Assembly: GCA_965262585.1 (NCBI GenBank)
Contig: OZ253546.1
Coordinates: 434,001 to 498,000, forward strand
Reading direction: 5' to 3'
Source of the DNA: JAHRAW01 sp965262585
GTDB taxonomy: Bacteria; Pseudomonadota; Gammaproteobacteria; Arenicellales; Poriferihabitantaceae
Length of the DNA stretch: 64,000 bases
Shown: one piece after another, positions 53,803 through 62,247 of the stretch
How the letters are laid out: each line of letters starts with the position of its first letter
Position numbering within the stretch: position 1 is the first letter of the stretch
Translations under genes and position numbers: made by a program
The notes under the pieces: generated by a model
Database searches by the model: none
Told to the model about the DNA's origin: nothing
Seen by the model: the letters and a program-made list of their open reading frames with translations, nothing else

Positions 53803-54698
53803 TGTCGGGAGAATTGCCGTTGTTCTGGCATTGGTGGGTAGTCGGGCTGACTATTATCGGCTTGATTTTCCTGTTGCTGTTGTTGGTGCGCGTGTATTTC
53901 CCTGCTCGCGAGGATGGCCGCGAGTATGTCGAAGAGGATGTGACCTGGGATGAAGACTTAAGCGAAAGCAGCGCGGTGCCGCCAAAATGGTGGTTTTGGT
54001 TAATGCTCGCGAGTTTGTTCTTCTCGGTTTTATATTTGATTTTTTACCCGGGCCTCGGTAATTACAAAGGCTTGTTCGACCTCACCACCGCCAAACAATT
54101 CAGCGAAAGCAAAGAGCGCATCGACAACAAGTATCAGCCCAAATTGGCATTGCTCGAAGCACTCGACACGGCACAACTGCAACAACACCCGGCTTTGGAT
54201 AAACTCGCGACAAACTTGTTCAAAAACAACTGCGCCAACTGCCATGGCCAAGACGCACGCGGACAAGCCGACTCGTTCCCCAACTTAAAAGACGCCGATT
54301 GGCAATGGGGCGGCAGCACCGCGCAGATTAGCGACAGCATTACCAACGGACGCAACGCGGCGATGCCGGGCTGGGAAATCGTGCTCGGCGGCGAACAGGA
54401 AGTGGCATCCATGGCGGCATTGGTGCGCGACTTCAACGCCAACAAAGAACAACCCGCGTATCAACAAACGCACGCTAAATACTTACAATTCTGCGCCGCC
54501 TGCCACGCCGCAACCGGCACCGGCAACCCGGCACTCGGCGCCCCCAATCTAACCGACAACATTTGGTTATACGGCGGCGACGCGGCAAACATCCAACAAT
54601 CAATCGCCACCGGCCGCAACGGCGTCATGCCCGCCCACAAAACCCGCCTAACCGCACTGCAAATCAAACTACTAGCCGCTTGGCTTAGTCAAGAATAA
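53802..54698 (+). CDS. ccoP: cbb3 oxidase dihaem cytochrome c subunit
   Basis: 298 residues: two TM helices at the N-terminus (LTIIGLIFLLLLLVRVYF and FWLMLASLFFSVLYLIFY), VTWDEDLSESSAVPPKWWFWL typical of CcoP, and two haem c sites, CANCHG and CAACHA, each followed by an axial-Met segment (AAMPGW, GVMPAH). Receives electrons from the bc1 complex. ATG overlaps the ccoQ stop. ccoGHIS are not in the window. Confidence 0.95.
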   Translation: MSGELPLFWHWWVVGLTIIGLIFLLLLLVRVYFPAREDGREYVEEDVTWDEDLSESSAVPPKWWFWLMLASLFFSVLYLIFYPGLGNYKGLFDLTTAKQFSESKERIDNKYQPKLALLEALDTAQLQQHPALDKLATNLFKNNCANCHGQDARGQADSFPNLKDADWQWGGSTAQISDSITNGRNAAMPGWEIVLGGEQEVASMAALVRDFNANKEQPAYQQTHAKYLQFCAACHAATGTGNPALGAPNLTDNIWLYGGDAANIQQSIATGRNGVMPAHKTRLTALQIKLLAAWLSQE

Positions 54699-54700
54699 AT

Positions 54701-54785
54701 GCCAGCGTAGCCGGACATTTTAGGGAGCGGCTTACGCCGCACATTTTTTTACTGGATTCCAGTTGCGCGGGAATGACGACTAGGG
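54701..54785 (+). repeat. REP-like element after ccoP
   Basis: Contains GGAGCGGCTTACGCCGC and CTGGATTCCAGTTGCGCGGGAATGACGACTAG, the latter shared with 33410–33442. Sits between convergent ccoP and lysA. Related to unit termini of the large arrays. Confidence 0.7.
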
Positions 54786-54843
54786 TAATTATTTCAATCC
54801 GTCATTTCTGCGATTGCCGTATGACTACTGATGGATTGCACAA

Positions 54844-56103
54844 TCACCGCCCCGGCAGCACACACTCATCTTGATACAAATCTTCGATGCTTTCTCTTTT
54901 CCTGATCAAGTGAAATTCGTCGCCGTCCACCATTACTTCGGCGGGGCGTGGGCGGGCGTTGTAGTTTGATGCCATTACTGCGCCGTAGGCACCTGCGGTT
55001 CTGATTGCCAGCAGGTCGGTTTCGCGGATTTTCAGGGCGCGTTCTTTGCCGAGGAAGTCGCTGCTTTCACAGACCGGGCCGACTACGTCATACTGCGTCG
55101 CCGCAATCTCCGGGCGTTGCTCGACTTCGACGATTTCCTGCCAGGCTTGATACAACGCCGGGCGAATCAAATCGTTCATACCGGCGTCCACCACGCAAAA
55201 ATTTGACGCTTCGCCGTGCTTCAAGTAGTTGACTCGGGTAAGCAAAATTCCAGCGTTGCCAACGATAGCCCGTCCGGGCTCGATGGTGACCGGCAGTTGT
55301 TTTTTGCGAACTCGGAGTTGTTCGATAATCGACTCGCCGTATTCTGCAGGGCTTGGCGGCGTCTCTTTGTCGTAACGCACTCCCAACCCGCCGCCGAAAT
55401 CAATGTCGTTGATCTCGATGCCGATGGCTTCCAACTGGTCGACAAACTCCAGCACTCGCCGCAATGCATCTTTGTAGGGCGCAAGTTCGGTCAACTGCGA
55501 ACCGATATGGCAGGCGACTCCAGCGATGCGGATATGCGGATCGGTGTGCGCCCGTTGATACACCGCCAGAGCGCGCTCCGCGGTCAGGCCGAATTTGTTC
55601 TCGCGCAAGCCGGTGGAAATGTAGGGATGGGTTTTGGCGTCCACATCGGGATTCAGGCGCACCGAGATCGCGGCGACTCGTCCCTGCTCTGCGGCGTTGT
55701 CGCTGATTGTGCGCAACTCCCCTTCCGACTCGATGTTAAAACAAGCGATTCCGGCGTTCAGGGCTTCACGGATTTCCCAAGTTTGCTTACAAACCCCGGA
55801 AAAAATGATTTTCGCCGGGTCGCCGCCGGCCGCCAAGACACGGCGCAATTCACCGCCGGAGACGATGTCGAATCCCGAACCCAGTGCGGCAAGCAAGTTG
55901 AGGATGGCTAGGTTGCCATTGGCTTTGACCGCGTAGCAGATGCGATGGGGATGTTCGCCAAAGGCGTCGTCGAAGGCGCGCCAGTGCCGCTCCAGAGTGG
56001 CACGGGAATAGACATAACAAGGCGTGCCAAAACGCTCGGCGATGACGCACAAGGGTGTCTGCTCGGCGTGCAGGTGTCCGCCTATGTGGTGAAAATGATC
56101 CAA
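54844..56103 (-). CDS. lysA: Diaminopimelate decarboxylase
   Basis: Last step of lysine synthesis, meso-DAP to lysine. 419 residues. PLP lysine in ICYAVKANGN, glycine-rich GGGLGVRY, EPGRAIVGNAG and the substrate-site CESSDFLGKER. Follows lptM by 24 bases. dapF, the usual next gene, is absent. Confidence 0.96.
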   Translation of the reverse strand: MDHFHHIGGHLHAEQTPLCVIAERFGTPCYVYSRATLERHWRAFDDAFGEHPHRICYAVKANGNLAILNLLAALGSGFDIVSGGELRRVLAAGGDPAKIIFSGVCKQTWEIREALNAGIACFNIESEGELRTISDNAAEQGRVAAISVRLNPDVDAKTHPYISTGLRENKFGLTAERALAVYQRAHTDPHIRIAGVACHIGSQLTELAPYKDALRRVLEFVDQLEAIGIEINDIDFGGGLGVRYDKETPPSPAEYGESIIEQLRVRKKQLPVTIEPGRAIVGNAGILLTRVNYLKHGEASNFCVVDAGMNDLIRPALYQAWQEIVEVEQRPEIAATQYDVVGPVCESSDFLGKERALKIRETDLLAIRTAGAYGAVMASNYNARPRPAEVMVDGDEFHLIRKRESIEDLYQDECVLPGR

Positions 56104-56127
56104 TGCGAGTATGCAATTCGCGGGCGG

Positions 56128-56256
56128 TTATTCGGCGATGCCGCTCTCGGTCGTTTCGCCGCCGCCGTCGCTTTCCGGTAAATACAACGGCCCGCTCTGC
56201 CCGCAAGCAACGAGCAGCAGTAAACCGGCCAAACCTACGAGTAAAGTTTTTTTCAT
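56128..56256 (-). CDS. lptM: LptM/YifL-type small lipoprotein
   Basis: 42 residues. Signal peptide MKKTLLVGLAGLLLLVAC with lipobox, then the family hallmark CGQSGPLYLP and an acidic, Gly-rich tail. LptM helps assembly and oxidation of LptD, the outer-membrane LPS translocon. The position between argH and lysA is the common gammaproteobacterial order (lptM just before lysA). Confidence 0.88.
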   Translation of the reverse strand: MKKTLLVGLAGLLLLVACGQSGPLYLPESDGGGETTESGIAE

Positions 56257-56284
56257 TGGTTGCCTCTTCGGTTACCTCTATCGG

Positions 56285-57682
56285 TTATCCATTAAGGACA
56301 CGGGAGTCGAGCATTTTCAACGCCGCCGTGGCAGATTGGGTGACTTGTTGGGGCGCGGTTCCGCCGACATGGTTGCGGGCATTGACCGAGCCTTCCAGCG
56401 TCAATACTTCGTATACATCTTCGCCGATAGCCGAACTGAATTGCTGAAAATCCGCGAGTTTAATCTGCGCAAGTTCCAGGTCTTTTTGCAACGCAAACCC
56501 GACCGCCTTGCCGACCGCTTCGTGGGCATCCCGAAACGGCACTTTTTTGGCAACCAGATAGTCGGCAAGATCGGTGGCGGTGGAATACCCGCGCGCCGCC
56601 GCCGTCAGCATTGCCTGCCGATTGATGGTCATTTGCGGCACCATCGCCGCGAACAACTCCACGCACATGAGTACCGTATCGACGCTGTCGAACAACGGCT
56701 CTTTATCTTCCTGATTGTCGCGATTATACGCCAGCGGTTGCGCCTTCATCAGCATCAACAAGGCCGCCAGATTGCCGCTCACCCGCGCACATTTGCCGCG
56801 CACCAATTCGGCGGCGTCGGGATTTTTCTTTTGCGGCATGATGCTGGAGCCGGTGCAGAAAGCGTCGCCGAGGTCGATGAAACCAAATGCATCCGAAGAC
56901 CACAACACCATCTCTTCGGCGATGCGCGACAAGTGCACCATCAACAACGCCGCGTGGGCGTTAAATTCGATGGCAAAGTCGCGGTCCGAAACCGCGTCCA
57001 GAGAGTTGCGGGAGACCGCGTCGAAGCCCAGTTCTTTGGCGGTCATTTCGCGGTCGATGGCAAACCCGCTTCCGGCCAACGCCGCGCTTCCCAGCGGCGA
57101 AATGTTGATGCGACCCCGGCATTCCAGCAGGCGTTCGTAGTCGCGTTGCAGCATTTCATTCCATGCCAACAAGTGATGGCCGAAGGTGACCGGTTGCGCG
57201 CTTTGCAAGTGGGTGTGGCCGGGCATGATGGTTGCCGCTTCGGCGAATGCCATATCCACCAACGCCCGTTGCAACGCATCCAGCCGTTTGCCCAACTCGT
57301 CGACTTGTTCGCGCAAGTATAACCTGAGGTCGGTGGCGACCTGATCGTTGCGCGATCTCGCGGTGTGCAGTTTTTTACCGGCGTCGCCAATCAGTTCGAT
57401 GAGCCGCGCCTCGATATTCATATGGACATCTTCGCGGGCTTGCGACCAGGGGAAATCGCCGCGCTCGATTTGTTCGCCGATGGTGTCGAGGCCGCGTTCA
57501 ATCATGCCGAATTCCTCGGCAGTCAATATGCCGATGGAAACCAGCATTCGTGCGTGGGCGACGGAGCCGCGAATGTCGTGACGGTATAACCGCCGGTCGA
57601 CTTCGATGGAAGCAGAAAACGCCTCCATCAGCGAACCGGTGGTACCCGCAAAGCGGCCACCCCAGGGTTTCTTTTTAGTCAT
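56285..57682 (-). CDS. argH: Argininosuccinate lyase
   Basis: Splits argininosuccinate to arginine and fumarate. 465 residues; MTKKKPWGGRF N-terminus, TARSRNDQVATDLRL, GHTHLQSAQPVTFGHH and the fumarase-superfamily signature GSSIMPQKKNPD. Gap of 28 bases to lptM. Confidence 0.97.
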   Translation of the reverse strand: MTKKKPWGGRFAGTTGSLMEAFSASIEVDRRLYRHDIRGSVAHARMLVSIGILTAEEFGMIERGLDTIGEQIERGDFPWSQAREDVHMNIEARLIELIGDAGKKLHTARSRNDQVATDLRLYLREQVDELGKRLDALQRALVDMAFAEAATIMPGHTHLQSAQPVTFGHHLLAWNEMLQRDYERLLECRGRINISPLGSAALAGSGFAIDREMTAKELGFDAVSRNSLDAVSDRDFAIEFNAHAALLMVHLSRIAEEMVLWSSDAFGFIDLGDAFCTGSSIMPQKKNPDAAELVRGKCARVSGNLAALLMLMKAQPLAYNRDNQEDKEPLFDSVDTVLMCVELFAAMVPQMTINRQAMLTAAARGYSTATDLADYLVAKKVPFRDAHEAVGKAVGFALQKDLELAQIKLADFQQFSSAIGEDVYEVLTLEGSVNARNHVGGTAPQQVTQSATAALKMLDSRVLNG

Positions 57683-57823
57683 GCGAAAGATAGGTCGGTG
57701 ATAAGTTCAAGTGTCTTGTGTGCTGTGGATGATATTGAAGTGCGGATTGTATAGGGGTATTGATGTTTTGTCCCCGTCCCAGTCCGCGTAAGACAGGCCG
57801 CGACTTGTCCTTTTAACGAGCGG

Positions 57824-58906
57824 CTACGCTGCGGTAAAGTGCGCCACGGTTTGTTCCAAATCTTGCGCCGGGTAGTTGCTGACAAGTTCAGCGTTGCCGA
57901 TGCCTTTGGGCAGCACCAGCCGCACGGTTCCGGCGCGGACTTTTTTGTCTGCTTTCATCAATTCCAGCATTTTCGCCGCCGGCAAGCCAGTGAACGGGCC
58001 AACTGGCAGCCCGGCGGCACTCAGCAGGCCGTCGATGCGTGTATGTTCCGTGGCGGACAGGTGTCCCATTTGCGCCGACAGATGCGCAGCCATGGAGATG
58101 CCGGTGGCCACCGCTTCGCCGTGCAGCCAGTTGCCATAGCCGGTGCCCGTTTCGATGGCGTGGCCGAAGGTGTGGCCGAGGTTGAGCAGTGCGCGGACGC
58201 CGCTTTCCCGTTCATCCCGGGCGACTATTTTTGCTTTGTTGAGGCATGACCGTTCGATAATATACGCCAGAGTTTCGGGGTCGCGCGCCAGTGCCGCTTC
58301 GATGTTGTCTTCGAGCCAGGCGAAAAAATCAGCGTCGTTGATGACACCGTACTTAATGACTTCCGCCATACCGGCTTTGAGTTGCCGCAGGTCGAGGGTG
58401 TCCAGCGTGGCGGTGTCGGCGAGCACTCGGCGCGGCTGGTGAAAAGCACCAATCATGTTCTTGCCGAGGGGATGATTGACGCCGGTCTTGCCGCCCACCG
58501 AGGAATCGACTTGTGCCAGCAGCGTGGTGGGCACTTGAATGAACGGCACGCCCCGCTGATAGCAAGCGGCGGCGAATCCGGCAATATCGCCGACCACCCC
58601 GCCGCCGAGGGCGATGACGGTCACTTCGCGGTCGCAGGGTATGCTCAATAGTTGGTCGAAAATGCCGCCGACTCCTTCCAGACTCTTGCCGGATTCGCCG
58701 GGCGGCAGGATGATTGAAACGACCTGCTTGCCGGAGAGCGCGCCTTGCAAGGGTTCGAGATACAGCGGCGCCACCACCTGATCGCTGATGATACAGACCT
58801 GTAGCCCCCGCACCCACGGCAGAATTTCATCCGCCATCGACAGCAGGCCACGGCCAATGCGGACTTGATAGGCGCGCGCGCCGAGATCAACTTCAACGGT
58901 TTTCAT
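57824..58906 (-). CDS. aroB: 3-dehydroquinate synthase
   Basis: NAD- and zinc-dependent second step of the shikimate pathway. About 360 residues. GGGVVGDIAGFAA, VPTTLLAQVDSSVGGKTGVNH, and zinc-ligand HTFGHAIE and HGEAVATG segments are intact. A 16-bp tandem repeat (58897–58944) creates ATG codons at both 58912 and 58906; the inner one fits family length best. Downstream of aroK as in gammaproteobacteria. Confidence 0.96.
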   Translation of the reverse strand: MKTVEVDLGARAYQVRIGRGLLSMADEILPWVRGLQVCIISDQVVAPLYLEPLQGALSGKQVVSIILPPGESGKSLEGVGGIFDQLLSIPCDREVTVIALGGGVVGDIAGFAAACYQRGVPFIQVPTTLLAQVDSSVGGKTGVNHPLGKNMIGAFHQPRRVLADTATLDTLDLRQLKAGMAEVIKYGVINDADFFAWLEDNIEAALARDPETLAYIIERSCLNKAKIVARDERESGVRALLNLGHTFGHAIETGTGYGNWLHGEAVATGISMAAHLSAQMGHLSATEHTRIDGLLSAAGLPVGPFTGLPAAKMLELMKADKKVRAGTVRLVLPKGIGNAELVSNYPAQDLEQTVAHFTAA

Positions 58907-58944
58907 AATCATCGGTTTTCATAATCAACGGTTTTCATAATCAT
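58897..58944 (-). repeat. 16-bp tandem repeat (three copies) at the aroK–aroB junction
   Basis: Three units of ATGATTATGAAAACCG (one with a single change). The repeat holds the aroK stop codon in the middle copy and the aroB start codons in the last, so slippage here would change spacing and start choice. Confidence 0.9.
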
Positions 58945-59488
58945 CATGGTCATCTGGCCATAACAAAGTGAATATCTTTGCCGCCATTCCGGCGGCGGGT
59001 TCGGCGAGCGATTCGATGGTGAAATCCGCTTCGGCGGTATACAACGGGCCGCGCACTTCCAGTAACTCCGTTATTGTATTTTTCGGATCCGGCACGCTCA
59101 ACAGCGGGCGGGACTGGCTCTTTTGGAGACGCTCCCAAAGCAATTCCGGCGAGGCGCGCAGATAAACCACGGTTCCGGACTTGCGCATCACTTGCCGATT
59201 GCTTTCCCGCAAAATAATCCCGCCGCCGGTGGCGACTACCGCGCCGATGTTCGAGCCAGTGTTCGCGCCGGTGGCGTCCGCGCCGATTTCCGCAAGCAAG
59301 CGGGATTCCCGTTCCCGGAAACCCTGTTCGCCCTCGATCTCGAATATGTGGCTGACCGACACCCCGGTTTTCTTTTCCAGAGCCTCGTCGGTATCGATGA
59401 AATCACAGCACAGCAAGTAGGCGAGTTTGCGACCCACGGTCGTTTTGCCCGCCCCCATGGGGCCAATTAGATAAATGTTGCCTTGCAA
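58925..59488 (-). CDS. aroK: Shikimate kinase
   Basis: 187 residues. P-loop GPMGAGKTTVGRKLA, FIDTDEALEKKTG with the shikimate-binding Asp, GGGIILRESNR and RPLL lid. Phosphorylates shikimate. The C-terminal tail DDHDDYENR arises from the tandem repeat. Divergent from the PBP1A gene; pil genes are absent. Confidence 0.95.
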   Translation of the reverse strand: MQGNIYLIGPMGAGKTTVGRKLAYLLCCDFIDTDEALEKKTGVSVSHIFEIEGEQGFRERESRLLAEIGADATGANTGSNIGAVVATGGGIILRESNRQVMRKSGTVVYLRASPELLWERLQKSQSRPLLSVPDPKNTITELLEVRGPLYTAEADFTIESLAEPAAGMAAKIFTLLWPDDHDDYENR

Positions 59489-59677
59489 GCCGTCAAGTCC
59501 GGGGTTGCGTTTAGGATTTGCGCACCGCTACGACCGGGTGCGTTACCGGATGCGGATTGGGGTTATAATAACCCGTATGGCACGCCGGGGGAAACTTTAT
59601 CCTACCAATCAGATTGCAACCTCGAAACGCGCCTCGAAACTCACCATAAACCCGCCCCAAACCTGAACCACCTACCG

Positions 59678-62188
59678 ATGAAATTCCCCCTCAAACCGTT
59701 ATGGAAAATCATCCGCTGGGGCTTGGTGTTGGCGGCGGCCATGGGAGTCGGGCTGGGGTTGTATATCGTCCCGCTGCTGCCGGGGCTGCCCACCATCGAG
59801 GAAATTCGGCGGATTCCCTTGAACATCCCGTTGCGCATTTACAACAGCGACCACCAGATCATCGCCGAATACGGCAATGAAAGGCGCATACCGGTTTCCC
59901 TGGATTACACCCCGCCATTGCTCATTGACGCCGTGCTGGCCACCGAAGACGACCGCTTTTATCACCACGGCGGAGTGGATTTCCCCGGCATCTTGCGCGC
60001 CGGATGGAGCAACCTGCGCAGCAAATCCAGATCTCAGGGGGCGAGCACCATCACCATGCAGGTGGCACGAAATTTTTTCCTCACACCGGAACGAACCTAC
60101 ACTCGCAAACTCAAGGAAATGCTATTGGCATTCAAAATGGAACGCGCCTTGACCAAGGATGAAATTCTGGAACTGTATCTGAATAAAATTTTTCTCGGCC
60201 ACCGCGCTTACGGTTTCGCCGCCGCCTCTCAAGTGTACTACGGCGTGGAACTTGAAAACCTGAGCGTTCCCGAAATCGCCATGCTCGCCGGCCTGCCCAA
60301 AGCACCGTCTCGGGACAACCCCATATCGAATCCGCAACGAGCCGCCGAGCGCCGCTCCCATGTATTGAAACGCCTGCTCGACCTGGAAAAGATCGACGAC
60401 TTCAGTTACAACGCCGCGCGTCAGGCACCAATCACCGCGACCCGTCATGTCGCCGAGAAGGAAGCGCAAGCGCCTTATGTCGCCGAGATGGCGCGCCAGT
60501 TTATGGTGGAGCGTTTCGGTGAACGGGTATACGAGTTGGGCTACGAAGTGATGGTAACCATCAACAGCGAGCATCAGGTTCAGGCCGATGAGGCACTGCG
60601 AAATGGCCTGCTGGCGTACGACCGGCGACATGGTTTTCGCGGGCCCCTCGCCAACCTCGACCCGGATGCACACACGCCCGAATCCATGGATCAGGCGTTG
60701 CTGAAATACCCCAAAAGTCGGGAGTTGATGCCAGCCATTGTCCTGAAAAGCGGAGAGCGCAACATCACCGCGCTCACGCAAGATCAAGAAACCATTGGCA
60801 TTGAGTGGGAGCATATCAAGTGGGCCAAGCCTTATCAGACCGCCAACCGCACCGGGGCGCAACCGGCCACCGCCGCCGAGGTGGTGAAGCGCGGCGATAT
60901 TATTTATGTATCGCGCACCGGCGACAGCAACTGGCGTCTCAACCAGTTGCCGCTGGTGTCCGGCGCGCTGGTCAGTCTGGATGCGAACAGCGGCGCGGTC
61001 ATGGCCTTGAGCGGCGGCTTCGACTATTACTTGAGCAAGTTTAACCGCGCCACTCAAGCGTTGCGGCAGCCCGGCTCGAACATCAAGCCGTTCATTTACT
61101 CCGCCGCGCTGGACAACGGCTTCACCGCCGCGAGTTTGGTGAGTGCCGGGCCGATTGTGGTCGAGGACGATCTCGAAGGCATCTGGCGACCGCAGAATTA
61201 CAGCAAGAAATTTTTTGGCCCGACTCGCTTGCGGGAAGCGTTGAGCCGCTCCATCAATCTGGTTTCGGTGCGCTTGGTGCGCGCCATCGGCATTGAAAAA
61301 ACCATCGACCACCTGGCCAAATTCGGCTTCGACCCCGAACAACTGCCCCGCAGTCTCTCCCTGGCCCTCGGTAGCATTAGCGTCGCCCCGCTGGACTTGG
61401 CAGCGGCCTTTGCAGTATTCGCCAACGGTGGCACGCGCATCAAACCCTATCTCATCGAAAAAATTATAGACGGAGACGGCAACGAGGTTGTGTTTAGTGC
61501 CGATGAATGCGAATACTGCCGGGTGCGAGATGCCGATGAAGATGATCTGGTCGTCAGTGGCGTCGTTAATGGAGTCGTCAATGAAGTCATCAATGAAGTC
61601 GTCAATGGCGTCGCCAACGAAGTCGTCAATGAAGTTGTCAATAGAGAACCGGTGACGGTGGTGGCAGAGACGGAGGCGGCAGAGACGGAGGCGGAGATGG
61701 CGACCGCGCTTGAACCAAACCGCGCGATTTCTGCGCAGAACGCGTTTCTGATCAGCGACCTGATGCATCAAGTCATCCTCACCGGAACCGGGCGGCGCGC
61801 GCTTTCGCTCAATCGAAACGACCTCTCCGGAAAAACCGGCACCACCAACAACTTTCGCGATGCGTGGTTTTCCGGCTTCAACCGCGATCTGGTCACCACC
61901 GTATTCGTCGGCTTCGACGAACCATCTCACCTTGGCCGCCGCGAATCCGGTGCCACCGCCGCACTACCCATCTGGGTAGATTACATGGGCGCAGCACTCG
62001 CCGATTCACCCGAACACCCGCTGCCGCCACCGGAAAACATCACCACCCGCTTCATCAACAAAAAAACCGCCAAACCAACCCCCGAAGACGACCCCAACGG
62101 CTACTTCGAATACTACATAACCGGCACCGAACCCCCCACCGCCGACCCACCATCGAACAATAAAGACAAATCGGAAACACTGTTTTAA
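59678..62188 (+). CDS. mrcA: Penicillin-binding protein 1A (bifunctional)
   Basis: 836 residues. N-terminal TM anchor (WGLVLAAAMGVGLGLYIVPLL), GT51 transglycosylase with catalytic Glu in LATEDDRFYHHGGVD and GASTITMQVARNFFL, an OB-like insert, and the transpeptidase with SxxK in PGSNIKPF (about residue 466), SRSIN and KTGTTNNFRDAWF (about 714). Polymerises and crosslinks peptidoglycan. ATG at 59678; the open frame upstream has no ribosome site. Residues 625–656 are an in-frame four-residue repeat not found in homologues I know. Confidence 0.95.
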   Translation: MKFPLKPLWKIIRWGLVLAAAMGVGLGLYIVPLLPGLPTIEEIRRIPLNIPLRIYNSDHQIIAEYGNERRIPVSLDYTPPLLIDAVLATEDDRFYHHGGVDFPGILRAGWSNLRSKSRSQGASTITMQVARNFFLTPERTYTRKLKEMLLAFKMERALTKDEILELYLNKIFLGHRAYGFAAASQVYYGVELENLSVPEIAMLAGLPKAPSRDNPISNPQRAAERRSHVLKRLLDLEKIDDFSYNAARQAPITATRHVAEKEAQAPYVAEMARQFMVERFGERVYELGYEVMVTINSEHQVQADEALRNGLLAYDRRHGFRGPLANLDPDAHTPESMDQALLKYPKSRELMPAIVLKSGERNITALTQDQETIGIEWEHIKWAKPYQTANRTGAQPATAAEVVKRGDIIYVSRTGDSNWRLNQLPLVSGALVSLDANSGAVMALSGGFDYYLSKFNRATQALRQPGSNIKPFIYSAALDNGFTAASLVSAGPIVVEDDLEGIWRPQNYSKKFFGPTRLREALSRSINLVSVRLVRAIGIEKTIDHLAKFGFDPEQLPRSLSLALGSISVAPLDLAAAFAVFANGGTRIKPYLIEKIIDGDGNEVVFSADECEYCRVRDADEDDLVVSGVVNGVVNEVINEVVNGVANEVVNEVVNREPVTVVAETEAAETEAEMATALEPNRAISAQNAFLISDLMHQVILTGTGRRALSLNRNDLSGKTGTTNNFRDAWFSGFNRDLVTTVFVGFDEPSHLGRRESGATAALPIWVDYMGAALADSPEHPLPPPENITTRFINKKTAKPTPEDDPNGYFEYYITGTEPPTADPPSNNKDKSETLF
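61550..61645 (+). repeat. 12-bp in-frame minisatellite inside PBP1A
   Basis: Eight units of about GTCGTCAATGAA encode VVSG, VVNG, VVNE, VINE, VVNG, VANE, VVNE and VVNR. It lies between the SxN and KTG motifs, in a loop after an EYC segment. Followed by a second low-complexity stretch (AETEAAETEAE). Confidence 0.92.
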
Positions 62189-62247
62189 GGGGTTGCGCTA
62201 GGCGCGGGGGTTTTGTACCGGTTCTTAGTGATGGGCGGCTATGCCGA

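Noticed and set aside
51613..54698. FNR/Anr box upstream of ccoN
   Set aside because: I looked for TTGAT-N4-ATCAA in 50860–51612. Only unrelated partial matches such as ATCAAGTTTGAT occur.
59483..59677. 65-residue upstream extension of PBP1A
   Set aside because: It overlaps the aroK start and lacks a ribosome site. The normal short cytoplasmic tail and TM anchor start at 59678.
60122..61930. 602-residue open frame on the minus strand opposite PBP1A
   Set aside because: It is fully antisense to a gene with intact catalytic motifs, has His/Gly/Val-rich composition typical of a shadow frame in GC-rich DNA, and has no ribosome site.
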